Source: DATJGS01 sp035494735
GTDB taxonomy: Bacteria > Eisenbacteria > RBG-16-71-46
Reading direction: 5' to 3'
NCBI GenBank assembly: GCA_035494735.1
Contig: DATJGS010000047.1
Coordinates: 1-27,417, forward strand
DNA length: 27,417 nucleotides
Below, one piece after another: positions 7,566 through 15,692 of this stretch. The notes under the pieces were generated by a model. It ran no database searches. It saw nothing but the letters and a program-made list of their open reading frames with translations, and had not been told where the DNA came from. How positions within the stretch are numbered: the stretch's first letter is position 1; each line of letters starts with the position of its first letter. Made by a program: the position numbers and the translations under genes.

Positions 7566-8188
7566 TTCGCGGTGCCCTCGCCGTAGCGCAGCGCGAGCAG
7601 CACGGGGCGCTCGGCGCCGCGCCGGACGACGACGTACAGCCGATCGAACTCGCCCTCGCGATAGGGCGGCACGTCGCGACCGGCGAGCGCCCGGACGATG
7701 GCCGGCACGGTGTCGCTGTGGCCGACCACCAGCACGGCCTCGCCGGCGTGACGCGTCCACACTTCGGCCGCCACGCGCGCCGCGTCGGTCTGGTCGAACA
7801 CCGTGATCGAATCGCCGGTCGCCGCGGCCAGCGGGCGCACCGTGTCGCGCGTGCGCGCGAAGTGCGTGGTCAGGATGGTCGTGACGTGCGCGTCCGCGAG
7901 CGCGCGGGCCAGCGCGTCGGCGCGCCGCGCCCCGGCCTCGCTGAGCGGCGGATCCGCGCCCGCGAACACCGCGTTCTTCTCGGCGTGGCGCACGACGTAG
8001 ACCGTGGTGAGCGCGGTGTCGACGGCGGCGACGACCTCGGCCGGCGCCGCGCGCGGGACGGGCGCCGCGTGCACCGCGTGGGCGACGGCCATCGCCCCGG
8101 CGAACGCGATCGGTGTCGCGCAGGCCGCAAGCCACGGCCGGAGCCGCGGCCACGCGCCGCGCGGCCGGGTCGTGCGGTCGTCCGTCAT
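7562..8188 (-). CDS. Exported histidine phosphatase (phosphoglycerate mutase-like)
   Basis: This protein has the RHAEK motif (the RHG-type catalytic histidine), a later HFARTRDT arginine segment and GHSDTVP with the second histidine, the core of the branch-1 histidine phosphatase superfamily. From ATG at 8188 it is 208 residues with a classical signal peptide: arginines, a hydrophobic stretch and a cleavage region AHAVHA followed by APVPRA. AAAGG lies about 9 bases upstream. A longer form from 8257 would bury the signal, so it is disfavoured. The substrate is unknown; an envelope location suggests phosphate release from exported phosphoesters or SixA-like dephosphorylation. It is coupled to the Ca2+/H+ antiporter. 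Confidence 0.8.
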   Translation of the reverse strand: MTDDRTTRPRGAWPRLRPWLAACATPIAFAGAMAVAHAVHAAPVPRAAPAEVVAAVDTALTTVYVVRHAEKNAVFAGADPPLSEAGARRADALARALADAHVTTILTTHFARTRDTVRPLAAATGDSITVFDQTDAARVAAEVWTRHAGEAVLVVGHSDTVPAIVRALAGRDVPPYREGEFDRLYVVVRRGAERPVLLALRYGEGTAK

Positions 8189-8255
8189 GGGCCATCGCCT
8201 TTCGCTTGGGGAGAATCGGCCGCTCTCGAAGCGCGGCGCGACGCGATCGGCGGGC

Positions 8256-8264
8256 ACTCTAGCA
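8256..8264 (-). promoter_or_regulatory. Extended -10 promoter element for the phosphatase/antiporter unit
   Basis: The minus strand reads TGCTAGAGT, 68 bases before the phosphatase ATG, directly downstream of the hairpin at 8268-8293. AAATGCTAG is identical to the box upstream of sdhC. Confidence 0.5.
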
Positions 8265-8267
8265 TTT

Positions 8268-8293
8268 CGGGCGGGACCTTCCGGTCCCGCCCG
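8268..8293 (-). terminator. Perfect 11-bp hairpin abutting a promoter box
   Basis: CGGGCGGGACC and GGTCCCGCCCG form a perfect 11-bp stem with a TTCC loop. It lies 79 bases after the stop of the HELAE gene and its far arm ends four bases before the extended -10 box of the next unit. There is no T tract on the minus strand, so it may act as a terminator for the upstream gene or as a regulatory hairpin at the promoter. Confidence 0.4.
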
Positions 8294-8323
8294 ATGGCGA
8301 TGGCGGCGCGCCGCATCCTGGCG

Positions 8324-8345
8324 AGGGGCCCTGCCCTTGGCCCCT
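8324..8345 (-). terminator. Short hairpin after the HELAE gene
   Basis: AGGGGCC and GGCCCCT form a 7-bp stem with an 8-base loop, 27 bases after the stop codon of the minus-strand gene. It lacks a T tract and lies just ahead of the stronger 8268-8293 hairpin. Confidence 0.3.
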
Positions 8346-8371
8346 GTCGCGCCGCCCGAGAAAGCGCCGCC

Positions 8372-9163
8372 TCAGTGCGTCAGCGCCGCCTCGCGTGTCA
8401 TGCGCTTGAGCGCGATCGCGATGCGCCCGCTGGGACGCGAGCGCTTCATCTCGTCGGTGATGCCGCGATACGTGCTGCGATGGCCCTTGCGGTCTTCCTT
8501 GCGGAAGCGCGTGAACTTCGACTCGGAGCCGAAGATCTGCGTCCACTTCCCGCTGCGGAAGATGGGCATGTAGCCGCCCGGCAGGATCTGGAACGGACGC
8601 TTCACCTTGTTCAGGTGATCGAACTGCGCCGAGCCCGGCTTGTGGAATTCTTCGAACCACGCCGGATACACGAAGTCGCTCATGGCCACGCCGTTCACGA
8701 GGAACTCTTCCTCTTCGACCGCGTCCGCGGTCTCGTACGCGTACAGCACGTTCTTCGGGCCGGTCGAACACAGGTTGATCGCCGGATCGACGAGCATCTC
8801 GGCCAGTTCGTGGCACGCGGTGACGCTGACCTTGTCGCCGTTCTCGACCGTCGTGCGCACGAACACCTTGGACAGCGGCAGGCCTTCTTCCGTCAGGTCG
8901 TGATAGCCGAGCGCGTTCGCGGTGTCGGCGTCGTCGAGGAACACGATCGCCCACGCGTTCTTGAGGAACTTCGTCGACTTCACGAGACGCGCCGGCGTGC
9001 CCCACACCGGAACGAAGTGCTTGTCGAGGAACGTCTGCAGCGCGCTCACGAGTTTGTCGAGCGGGACGCCGAGCGATTCGGTCGCGCTGTTGATGACGGC
9101 GATCGTCGGCACCTGGCCATGGTCGAAGGCCGCGGTGATGAAGCGCGAAGTGTTCGTGGGCAT
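8372..9163 (-). CDS. Unassigned protein with an HELAE metalloprotease-like motif
   Basis: I do not recognise a named family. The 263-residue protein has no signal peptide or membrane helix. Its centre holds CHELAEMLVDP (H118, E119, E122), resembling the HExxE/HExxH metal-binding helices of zinc peptidases, followed by an acidic stretch (YAYETADAVEEEEF, residues 141-154) that could supply a further ligand. Another conserved-looking block, VAMSDFVYPAWFEEFH, follows. The C-terminal 60 residues are very basic (FRKEDRKGHRS, residues 220-230, and several Arg/Lys after it). ATG at 9163 has GGAG 6 bases upstream. It stands alone between two gaps with hairpins. The codon pattern and long unbroken frame support it as real; any peptidase role is inference. 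Confidence 0.75.
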   Translation of the reverse strand: MPTNTSRFITAAFDHGQVPTIAVINSATESLGVPLDKLVSALQTFLDKHFVPVWGTPARLVKSTKFLKNAWAIVFLDDADTANALGYHDLTEEGLPLSKVFVRTTVENGDKVSVTACHELAEMLVDPAINLCSTGPKNVLYAYETADAVEEEEFLVNGVAMSDFVYPAWFEEFHKPGSAQFDHLNKVKRPFQILPGGYMPIFRSGKWTQIFGSESKFTRFRKEDRKGHRSTYRGITDEMKRSRPSGRIAIALKRMTREAALTH

Positions 9164-9508
9164 ATGCGACTCCGTCCGCGCGGACGCTGTCGAGGCCGAT
9201 GAAGGAGCTTGGGCGGCCGCTGAAGCGCGACTGGGGATTCGGCGCGGTCGGTCCGAAGGAGCGCTTCCGCGACGTCAGAATGCTCCCGCGACGCGACGCA
9301 TTCCATGACAATCTAGGAATAAATCAGCGAAAAGGGCGATGCGTCCCATTTGGCGAGCGCACGGCCAGCCCGTTGGCGAGGGGCCGGCGCCGGGCTCCTG
9401 ACCCCGGGAGACGGGCTTCAACGAGCGCCGGGACTCTCGGCTACAAACACCGCGGGCGGAGCCTTCATCGGCTCCGCCCGGGCGCTATCTCCTGTCGCGA
9501 GCGAAGCT
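9164..9508. other. Intergenic region between nrdJ and the HELAE gene
   Basis: No convincing gene is seen in these 345 bases. The side near nrdJ holds a strong terminator hairpin (9453-9480). A locally AT-rich patch at about 9300-9340 includes TAGATT on the minus strand (9310-9315), a possible -10 for the HELAE gene with a leader of about 140 bases. TGGCGAGGGGCC at 9374-9385 repeats a 12-base string found at 8319-8330 on the other side of that gene. Confidence 0.5.
9453..9480 (-). terminator. nrdJ terminator hairpin
   Basis: CGGGCGGAGCC and GGCTCCGCCCG form a perfect 11-bp stem with a 6-base loop, 28 bases after the nrdJ stop. On the minus strand the stem is followed shortly by TGTTTGT, a modest T-rich run, consistent with intrinsic termination. 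Confidence 0.6.
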
Positions 9509-12500
9509 TCAGGAGCAACCGAGTGACGATCCGCAGTTCAGACACTTGAAGCACGTGCCGTTGCGGATCGTGATGTGCCCGCAATTATCGCACAACGGCG
9601 AGTCGCCGGGGCGGGCATCCGCTCGCGCGCGCCGCGTGATCCCGCCGGTCACCGCGTCGCCGACCAGCCCGTGATCCACGATCCGGCTCTGGGACACCGG
9701 GTTGGCCGTCGGCTCCGGCGTGCCGATGGACGCATGGTGGCCGTGGCGATCGGGGCTCGGTGCGCCATGCGGCCGCACCGGGGGCCCGCCCGTCAGGTCT
9801 TCGCCGACGACGTGCACCAGGTCCTCGCGCTGCAGGTACTCGTAGCCCAGTACGCGGAACACGTAGTCGACGATGCTCGTGCACACGCGGATGTTCTCGT
9901 GCCCGTCGACGCGGCCGTGCGGTTCGAAGCGCGTGAAGCAGAACTGGTCGACGAGGTCCTCGAGCGGCACGCCGTACTGGAGCCCCATCGAAACCGCGAT
10001 GGCGAAGCAGTTCATCATGCTGCGGAACGCCGCGCCTTCCTTGTGCATGTCGATGAAGATCTCGCCCAGCTTGCCGTCCTCGTAGTCGCCGGTGCGCAGG
10101 AACACCTTGTGCCCGCCGACGCGCGACTCCCACGTATAGCCCTGGCGCACCTTGGGCAAGCGCTTGCGGCGCAGCTTGGGCGGCAGCTCGTTCTCGACCG
10201 GGGCCGCGCTCTCGGCTTTCTTCGAGCTGGCGAGCGGCTGACTGAGTTTCGAGCCGTCGCGGTACAGCGCGACCGCCTTCAGCCCGAGCTTCCACGACTC
10301 GGTGTAGATGTTCTTCACCTCGTCGAGCGTGGCGTCGTTCTGCAGGTTCACGGTCTTGCTGATGGCGCCCGAGATGAACGGCTGCACGGCCGCCATCATG
10401 CGCACGTGGCCCATCGGCTGGATGTAGCGGGTGCCGCGCGAGCCGCAGCGGTTCGCGCAGTCGAACACCGGCAGGTGCTCGGGCTTCAGGCCGGGCGCGC
10501 CCTCGAGGGTCTGGCTGCCGCAGATGAACGCGTTCGCCGCTTCGATCTCGGCCTCGGTGAAGCCGAGGAACGGGAGCACGTTGAACTTCGGCTTCTCGCG
10601 CTCGGCCTGGGTCACGCCGAGGCGGGTCAGCGTGTCGTCGCTGATCATGCCGCGCGTGAAGCCGAAGCGGATGTCGAGCAGCGTGGGCAGACCGTTCTCG
10701 ATGCGATCGATCTCGTCGGGCGCGAACCCCTTGTGGGCCAGGCTCTCGCGATGGATGTGCGGCGCGCCGTCGAACGTCCCGGTGCCGATCGCGTAGCGCA
10801 CGATGTCGCCGATGGCGTTCTCGCCGTAGCCCAGCCGCTCGAGCGCCCCGGGCACGGACTGGTTCACGATCTTGAAGTACCCGCCGCCCGCCAGCTTCTT
10901 GAACTTGACCAGCGCGAAGTCCGGCTCGACGCCCGTCGTGTCGCAGTCCATGAGCAGGCCGATCGTGCCCGTCGGCGCCAGCACGGTGGCCTGCGAGTTG
11001 CGGTAGCCGTGCAGCGAACCGAACGCCACCGCGCGGTCCCAGCACTCGCTGGCGGCGACCCGCAGCTCGCGCGGCGCGTGCGCCGGGTCGATGGCCCGCG
11101 CCGCTTCGCGGTGCAGGCGCATCACCTCGAGCATGCTGTCGCGATTCTCGGCGAACGCCGCGAACGGTCCCTTGCTCGCCGCCATCTCCGCCGAGAGCGC
11201 GTAGGCCTCGCCGGTCATGATCGCGGTGATGGACGCGGCGTAGGCGCGAGCCGCGTCACTGTCGTAAGGCAGGCCGTTCATCATCAGCAGCGTGCCCAGG
11301 TTCGCGTAGCCCAGGCCGAGCGGCCGGAACGCATACGAGCGTTCGGCGATCCTCTCGGTCGGATACGACGCGAAGCCGACCAGGATCTCCTGGGCGAGGA
11401 AGAACACGCGGTTCGCGTGGCGGTAGCCGTCCACGTCGAAGCCGCCGTCGTGGCGCAGGAACTTCATCAGGTTCACCGACGCCAGGTTGCACGCCGTGTC
11501 GTCGAGGAACACGAACTCCGAGCACGGGTTCGTCGCGTGGATGCGGTCCGTGCCCTTGCACGTGTGCCAGCGCTGGATCGTGTCGTCGAACTGGACGCCG
11601 GGGTCGGCGCACTGCCAGGCCGCGTTCCCGATCATGTCCCACAGCTCGGCGGCCGGGCGCGTCTCGTGGACCTGGCCGGTCGTGCGGAACGTGGTCTGCC
11701 ACGTGCCGCCCGCGGCCACCGCCTGCATGAAGCGGTCGGGCACGCGCACCGAGTTGTTGGAGTTCTGCCCGGAAACCGTGGCGTAGGCGTCGCCGTTGAA
11801 GTCCGAGGAGTAGCCGGCCGCGACCAGCGCCGCGACCTTCTTCTCCTCGCGCACCTTCCACTGGATGAAGTCGACGATCTCCGGATGATCCATGTCGAGC
11901 ACGACCATCTTGGCCGCGCGCCGCGTCGTGCCGCCCGACTTCGTGGCTCCGGCGCCGCGATCCAGCACTTCGAGGAAGCTCATGAGCCCGGACGACGTGC
12001 CGCCGCCCGAGAGCTTCTCCATGCGCCCGCGCAGCTTCGAGAAGTTGCTGCCGGTGCCCGAGCCGAACTTGAAGACGCGCGCCTCGTTGCGCGCCAGCTC
12101 GAAGATGCTCATCAGATCGTCGTCGACGGCCTGGATGAAGCACGCCGAGACCTGGGGCCGCGAATAGGAATCGCGCGTCTCGTGCACCGCCCGCGACTCG
12201 GGGTCGTAGTAGAAGTTGCCGCCCGAGCCCTGGATGCCGTACTCGTGGTACAGCCCGCAGTTGAACCACACCGGCGAATTGAACGCGCCGATCTGGTGCA
12301 CGAGCATGTACGCCAGTTCGGCCTCGAAGGCCTCGGCGTCCTCGTTCGAGGCGAAGTAGCCGCCGGCCTGCTCGCCGGCGTTGCGCACGGTGCGCGCCAG
12401 CCGGTGCACGACCTGGCGCACGCTGGTCTCGTGGCCCGGGCTTCCGGGCACGCCCGCCTTGCGGAAGTACTTGCTGACCACGATGTCCGTGGCCAGCTGC

Positions 12501-12706
12501 GACCAGCCCGACGGCACCTCGACGTCGTTCATCTGGAACACCACCGACCCGTCGGGATTGGAGATGACGGTGCGGCGCTTGTCCCAGGTGATCTCGTCGA
12601 GCGGATTCACTCCGGCGCGCGTCCAGCGGCGGGACACGCGCAATCCGGCGTTCGACGGTGCGATCGGGGTGATGGGTGAAGCGGCCTTGTCCAAGATCTG
12701 CGCCAT
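9509..12706 (-). CDS. nrdJ: Vitamin B12-dependent (class II) ribonucleoside-diphosphate reductase
   Basis: This 1065-residue enzyme makes deoxyribonucleotides using adenosylcobalamin to generate the thiyl radical. C395 in NPCSEF is the expected radical cysteine; C189 (SACFIQ) and C406 (TACNLAS), the latter 11 residues after C395 as in T. maritima NrdJ, are the expected redox pair. Other class II segments include GLGYANLGTLLMMNGLPYD, APTGTIGLLMDCD and SGAISKTVNLQND. The tail is a cysteine-rich zinc-ribbon-like end (CDNCG, CFKCLNC, ending GCS) that likely re-reduces the active site. ATG at 12706 has GGGAGGT 7 bases upstream and is preferred over the earlier in-frame start at 12751. No class I or III reductase genes are nearby; the enzyme works with or without oxygen. 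Confidence 0.95.
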   Translation of the reverse strand: MAQILDKAASPITPIAPSNAGLRVSRRWTRAGVNPLDEITWDKRRTVISNPDGSVVFQMNDVEVPSGWSQLATDIVVSKYFRKAGVPGSPGHETSVRQVVHRLARTVRNAGEQAGGYFASNEDAEAFEAELAYMLVHQIGAFNSPVWFNCGLYHEYGIQGSGGNFYYDPESRAVHETRDSYSRPQVSACFIQAVDDDLMSIFELARNEARVFKFGSGTGSNFSKLRGRMEKLSGGGTSSGLMSFLEVLDRGAGATKSGGTTRRAAKMVVLDMDHPEIVDFIQWKVREEKKVAALVAAGYSSDFNGDAYATVSGQNSNNSVRVPDRFMQAVAAGGTWQTTFRTTGQVHETRPAAELWDMIGNAAWQCADPGVQFDDTIQRWHTCKGTDRIHATNPCSEFVFLDDTACNLASVNLMKFLRHDGGFDVDGYRHANRVFFLAQEILVGFASYPTERIAERSYAFRPLGLGYANLGTLLMMNGLPYDSDAARAYAASITAIMTGEAYALSAEMAASKGPFAAFAENRDSMLEVMRLHREAARAIDPAHAPRELRVAASECWDRAVAFGSLHGYRNSQATVLAPTGTIGLLMDCDTTGVEPDFALVKFKKLAGGGYFKIVNQSVPGALERLGYGENAIGDIVRYAIGTGTFDGAPHIHRESLAHKGFAPDEIDRIENGLPTLLDIRFGFTRGMISDDTLTRLGVTQAEREKPKFNVLPFLGFTEAEIEAANAFICGSQTLEGAPGLKPEHLPVFDCANRCGSRGTRYIQPMGHVRMMAAVQPFISGAISKTVNLQNDATLDEVKNIYTESWKLGLKAVALYRDGSKLSQPLASSKKAESAAPVENELPPKLRRKRLPKVRQGYTWESRVGGHKVFLRTGDYEDGKLGEIFIDMHKEGAAFRSMMNCFAIAVSMGLQYGVPLEDLVDQFCFTRFEPHGRVDGHENIRVCTSIVDYVFRVLGYEYLQREDLVHVVGEDLTGGPPVRPHGAPSPDRHGHHASIGTPEPTANPVSQSRIVDHGLVGDAVTGGITRRARADARPGDSPLCDNCGHITIRNGTCFKCLNCGSSLGCS

Positions 12707-13081
12707 AACCGGGACCTCCCTGTCCCTCGCGTTAGCCGATACCTTCCCCACTCACCAGACCTCCAGCGGCGCTCGTCCTTAAGGGTTGCGGTCGCCTGCC
12801 GGGCTTGGTGCGCTGCGACACTTCGTCTGCGAGTCGTTTGCGTGATTGGAAGGTTGCTGCCCGCTTCGCTCGCGAGGTCGAGTTCGTCGCGAAACGGTGC
12901 CGTGCTTTATCGCTCCAAGCATCGCATCGCGGCAAGTGAATTTTTCTCCGCGATTTTCCTGCGCAACTATTCGCTTGAATTCGACGACGGCGGTTTGGAT
13001 CAACAACCAGCGGGTTGAAACGCGCCGCTCTTTTTTCGCGCGCGTGGAGTGCGAGATGAATCCGCGCGTGTGGCACACGCT
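12707..13081. other. Long AT-richer leader upstream of nrdJ
   Basis: These 375 bases lie between the PhoX-family stop and the nrdJ ATG and are visibly poorer in G+C than the rest, especially 12935-13040. On the minus strand TTGCCG, 18 bases, then GATAAA (about 12905-12935) is a possible promoter. A 99-codon frame (12779-13078) is open, but its weak third-position G+C bias and basic composition make it doubtful. I looked for cobalamin-riboswitch blocks and NrdR boxes and saw neither convincingly. Confidence 0.4.
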
Positions 13082-14557
13082 TTAGTCGCGTCGCCGAGCC
13101 CAAGGTCCCCAGATGGCGAACGTCATTCCGGGATCCTGAATGTTGACGAACAGCGTGCGTCCGTCGGGCGCGAAGCACGCGCCCGCGAATTCGATGTCGT
13201 TGTAGGCGTTCCGTGCGAGGTGATACAGCCGGCCGCGCGGCGTGATGCCGACGAGGAAATCCACGTCGATGCCGTCCTCGCACACGATGAGGTCGCCGTT
13301 CGGGGCCGGCGTCAGGTTGTCCGGCCCGTCGAGCACGGCCTGGTCGTTGGGCTCGACGAGCAACGACAGCTCCTGGCTCGCGACGTCGAGCCGCCATACC
13401 TGGCCGAGCCGCTTGGGGCCGCCGTCGGTGCAGCACAGGTGCAGCACGCGGTGCTTCATGGTGACGCCCTCGGTGCGCGCGAACTGGGCGGCGCCGCGGG
13501 CGAAGCCCTGGGCCCGCGTCGCGCTCGCGGCGACGCGCTCGCGGCGCGCGCTGGGGTCGGCGGCGGTGTCCGTCGGATCGGTCTCCATGTCCACGTCCGG
13601 GTCAGGATTGGGAATGGCCACCCAGTCGACCCTCCAGCGCCGTCCGGGCACGAACGCGTCGGGGCCGGCCGCGTAGTTCTGGGTGCGGGCCGCGGGGCGC
13701 TCGACGATGCGCAGGGCCTCGAGCGTCCCGCCCTTCGCGAGGTCGCCGACGCCGAGGCGGGCCGCGGCGCGCCCCTGCTTCATCACCACGTCCGGGCGGT
13801 AGCGGTACAGCAGACCGTCGCTGCGATCCTCGCTCAGGTACACGAAGCCGGTCGCCGGGTCGACGGCGGCCGCCTCGTGGCGAAAGCGCCCCATGGGCAC
13901 GATCGGCACGGGATCCACCAGACCCTCGCTCCGCGAGTCGACCTCGAACACGTAGCCGTGGCGTTTCGAGACGAGCGGTGTGGCATCGCGGTTCGTGGCG
14001 CTCGCCTCGCCCGGCATGCAGACCGCCTCCTCGCACGTCAGCCACGAGCCCCACGGCGTGACGCCGCCCGCGCAGTTGCGCACGGTGCCGGACACGCTCG
14101 GGAACGCGCGCACCAGCTTGCGGTCGGCGTCGACCCACAGCGTCGTCGTCCCGCCGCCGGCGAGCGGGTCGTAGGGACGGCGCCGCGACGGGTCGAGCAT
14201 GGGCTTCTGCTTCAGGTCGACTTCGTGATTGCGCACGAGCACGGTAACGCCGGCGGGCCCGCGAAACGCGCCCATGCCGTCGTGCAGCGGCGGCACGAGT
14301 TCGCCGTTCGTCAGGCGCTGGGTGAAGCGCGGATCGTTCTCGGCATCGACGCGCGCCGTCGAGAACACGCGGTACTGAAAGCCGGCCGGCAGATCGAGCA
14401 GGCCCTTTGGATCGGCCACGAGCGGTCCGTAGCCGGCGGCGCTCAGCGGGCCGCCGCGCGCGGCGCGCGCGAACAGCGCCTCGACGGACTGCGAGATGGC
14501 CAGCGAGGCCGTGGTTGCGGCGCCGAGGCCGAGGAAGCGGCGACGCGAGAGCTTCAC
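13082..14557 (-). CDS. Tat-exported PhoX-family (DUF839) protein
   Basis: The 491-residue protein starts with a twin-arginine signal (SRRRFLGLG, residues 4-12, then a hydrophobic stretch), so it is exported folded, usual for metal-loaded PhoX alkaline phosphatases. PhoX-like blocks include NCAGGVTPWGSWLTCEEA, GRFRHEAAAVDPATGFVYLS, EDRSDGLLYRYRPD, LDGPDNLTPAPNGDLIVCED and FAGACFAPDGRTLFVNIQDPG, the last a recurring PhoX beta-propeller end. Known PhoX enzymes use calcium and iron to hydrolyse phosphoesters; activity here is inferred. The start is a GTG overlapping the lipoprotein gene stop by four bases (GTGA), so it is coupled to that gene. Confidence 0.85.
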   Translation of the reverse strand: MKLSRRRFLGLGAATTASLAISQSVEALFARAARGGPLSAAGYGPLVADPKGLLDLPAGFQYRVFSTARVDAENDPRFTQRLTNGELVPPLHDGMGAFRGPAGVTVLVRNHEVDLKQKPMLDPSRRRPYDPLAGGGTTTLWVDADRKLVRAFPSVSGTVRNCAGGVTPWGSWLTCEEAVCMPGEASATNRDATPLVSKRHGYVFEVDSRSEGLVDPVPIVPMGRFRHEAAAVDPATGFVYLSEDRSDGLLYRYRPDVVMKQGRAAARLGVGDLAKGGTLEALRIVERPAARTQNYAAGPDAFVPGRRWRVDWVAIPNPDPDVDMETDPTDTAADPSARRERVAASATRAQGFARGAAQFARTEGVTMKHRVLHLCCTDGGPKRLGQVWRLDVASQELSLLVEPNDQAVLDGPDNLTPAPNGDLIVCEDGIDVDFLVGITPRGRLYHLARNAYNDIEFAGACFAPDGRTLFVNIQDPGMTFAIWGPWARRRD

Positions 14558-15552
14558 TGCCAGAGCAGAGAGGGTTCCACGTCGTCGCCTACGCTGGGCG
14601 TGTTCGTCGCCTGGTTGATCGTGTTCGAGCCGCGCAGCCAGAAGAACAGGTCGTTCTTGCCCGCGCTCGCCGTGCGGTTCGACTGGAACGCGACGGTCGC
14701 CGCCGCCGCGCCGATCGAGGGATGGCGCTCGTCCTGCGGCGTGTTGAGGCCGGCCGGTCCGGGCACGAACGCGCGCGCCTGCAGGTCGTACAGATAGAGG
14801 TCGTAGCCGCCCTGTCCACCCAGGCGCGTCGAGGCGAAGCACACGTAGCGGCCGTCCGCCGTGATCGTCGGATCCACATCGCTCGAGTCCGAGCGCAGGT
14901 CCGGGAAGTCGACGAGCTGCTTCTGCGTGCGGTCGTAGACGAAGATGTCGGGATTTCCGTTGCGATCCGAAACGAACGCGATGATCGATCCCGTCTGATC
15001 CGGCGCCGGGGAGTAGTCGTTGTAGGTCGCCGTGGTGTCGAGGCCGGGCAGCGGAATGAACGTGTCGCTCGTGCCGTCGAACAGCCGCACGCGTCGCGCG
15101 GCGCCGACCTGCTGCACGAAGCACAGGCGCTGGGCGTCGCCGGTGAACGTGGGCTCGGTCTCGTCCGCATTGGTGTTCGCGCCGTTCAGCGCGACCATGG
15201 CGGGCACTGCGCGGTCGTACAGCAGGATGTCGCTGCCCGAGCTGCCGCCACGGTTGCTCTGGAACGCGATGAAGCGCGCGTCGCTGCTGATCGCCGGGTG
15301 GCGATCCGGGAACGACGCGCTGTTGATGCCGTTGATCGCGCGAAAGCCGCCGGCGTCGAGGTCGTAGAGGTACAGATCGTACTGCCCGATCGGGCCGGCC
15401 CGATCGCTCGAGAACACCACGAGGTGCGTTCCGTTCGTGTTCCCGGTTGCGCCCGTGATCTTGTTCGTGTTCGAACAGCCGGCCATGAGAGCCGCGGCGG
15501 CGAGCAGCGCGGCGGCCCCGGCCCGGTCGCGCGGGCGTAATCCGTGCGTCAT
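14554..15552 (-). CDS. TolB-like beta-propeller lipoprotein
   Basis: The 332-residue protein has a lipoprotein signal (LLAAAALMAGC, lipidated C26) and then repeated TolB/PD40-type blades, each built around a pattern such as VVFSSDRAGPIGQYDLYLYD, FIAFQSNRGGSSGSDILLYD, IIAFVSDRNGNPDIFVYD and VCFASTRLGGQGGYDLYLYD. About six blades can be counted, so it should form a six-bladed propeller anchored to an envelope membrane. ATG at 15552 is preceded by GGAG 12 bases upstream, a rather long spacing. The overlapping downstream gene encodes the Tat-exported PhoX-family protein, suggesting that both act outside the cytoplasm. No tolA/tolQ/tolR or pal gene is near, so this is not the Tol-Pal TolB itself. 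Confidence 0.85.
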   Translation of the reverse strand: MTHGLRPRDRAGAAALLAAAALMAGCSNTNKITGATGNTNGTHLVVFSSDRAGPIGQYDLYLYDLDAGGFRAINGINSASFPDRHPAISSDARFIAFQSNRGGSSGSDILLYDRAVPAMVALNGANTNADETEPTFTGDAQRLCFVQQVGAARRVRLFDGTSDTFIPLPGLDTTATYNDYSPAPDQTGSIIAFVSDRNGNPDIFVYDRTQKQLVDFPDLRSDSSDVDPTITADGRYVCFASTRLGGQGGYDLYLYDLQARAFVPGPAGLNTPQDERHPSIGAAAATVAFQSNRTASAGKNDLFFWLRGSNTINQATNTPSVGDDVEPSLLWQ

Positions 15553-15610
15553 GTCGTTTCGAGACTCCACGTTCGGCCGGATGGAAGAAACTTCTGGCGG
15601 CTCGACGAGC

Positions 15611-15619
15611 ACTGTAGCA
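15611..15619 (-). promoter_or_regulatory. Extended -10 promoter element for the lipoprotein/PhoX unit
   Basis: The minus strand reads TGCTACAGT, 59 bases before the lipoprotein ATG, matching TGnTAnnnT. It lies in the gap between the divergent minus- and plus-strand units; on the plus strand TATGCT at about 15639 could serve the other direction. Confidence 0.5.
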
Positions 15620-15692
15620 GACCGCACGCGCGCGCCGGTATGCTCGCCCACGGCGTCCCCCTCGGAATCGGCCAACCGGGAGTACTCGTCCA

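Noticed and set aside
9575..12679. Long plus-strand frame opposite nrdJ
   Set aside because: It is the antisense shadow of nrdJ, whose motifs are unmistakable; long antisense frames are expected at this G+C.
12779..13078. 99-codon minus-strand frame in the nrdJ leader
   Set aside because: Weak third-position G+C bias, basic low-information composition and no good ribosome binding site; kept only as part of the leader description.
12707..13081. Cobalamin riboswitch upstream of nrdJ
   Set aside because: A weak B12-box-like string (AGCCCGG on the minus strand) is present, but the other conserved riboswitch blocks are not.
14554..15552. TolB of the Tol-Pal system
   Set aside because: It is a lipoprotein propeller and no tol or pal genes are near.
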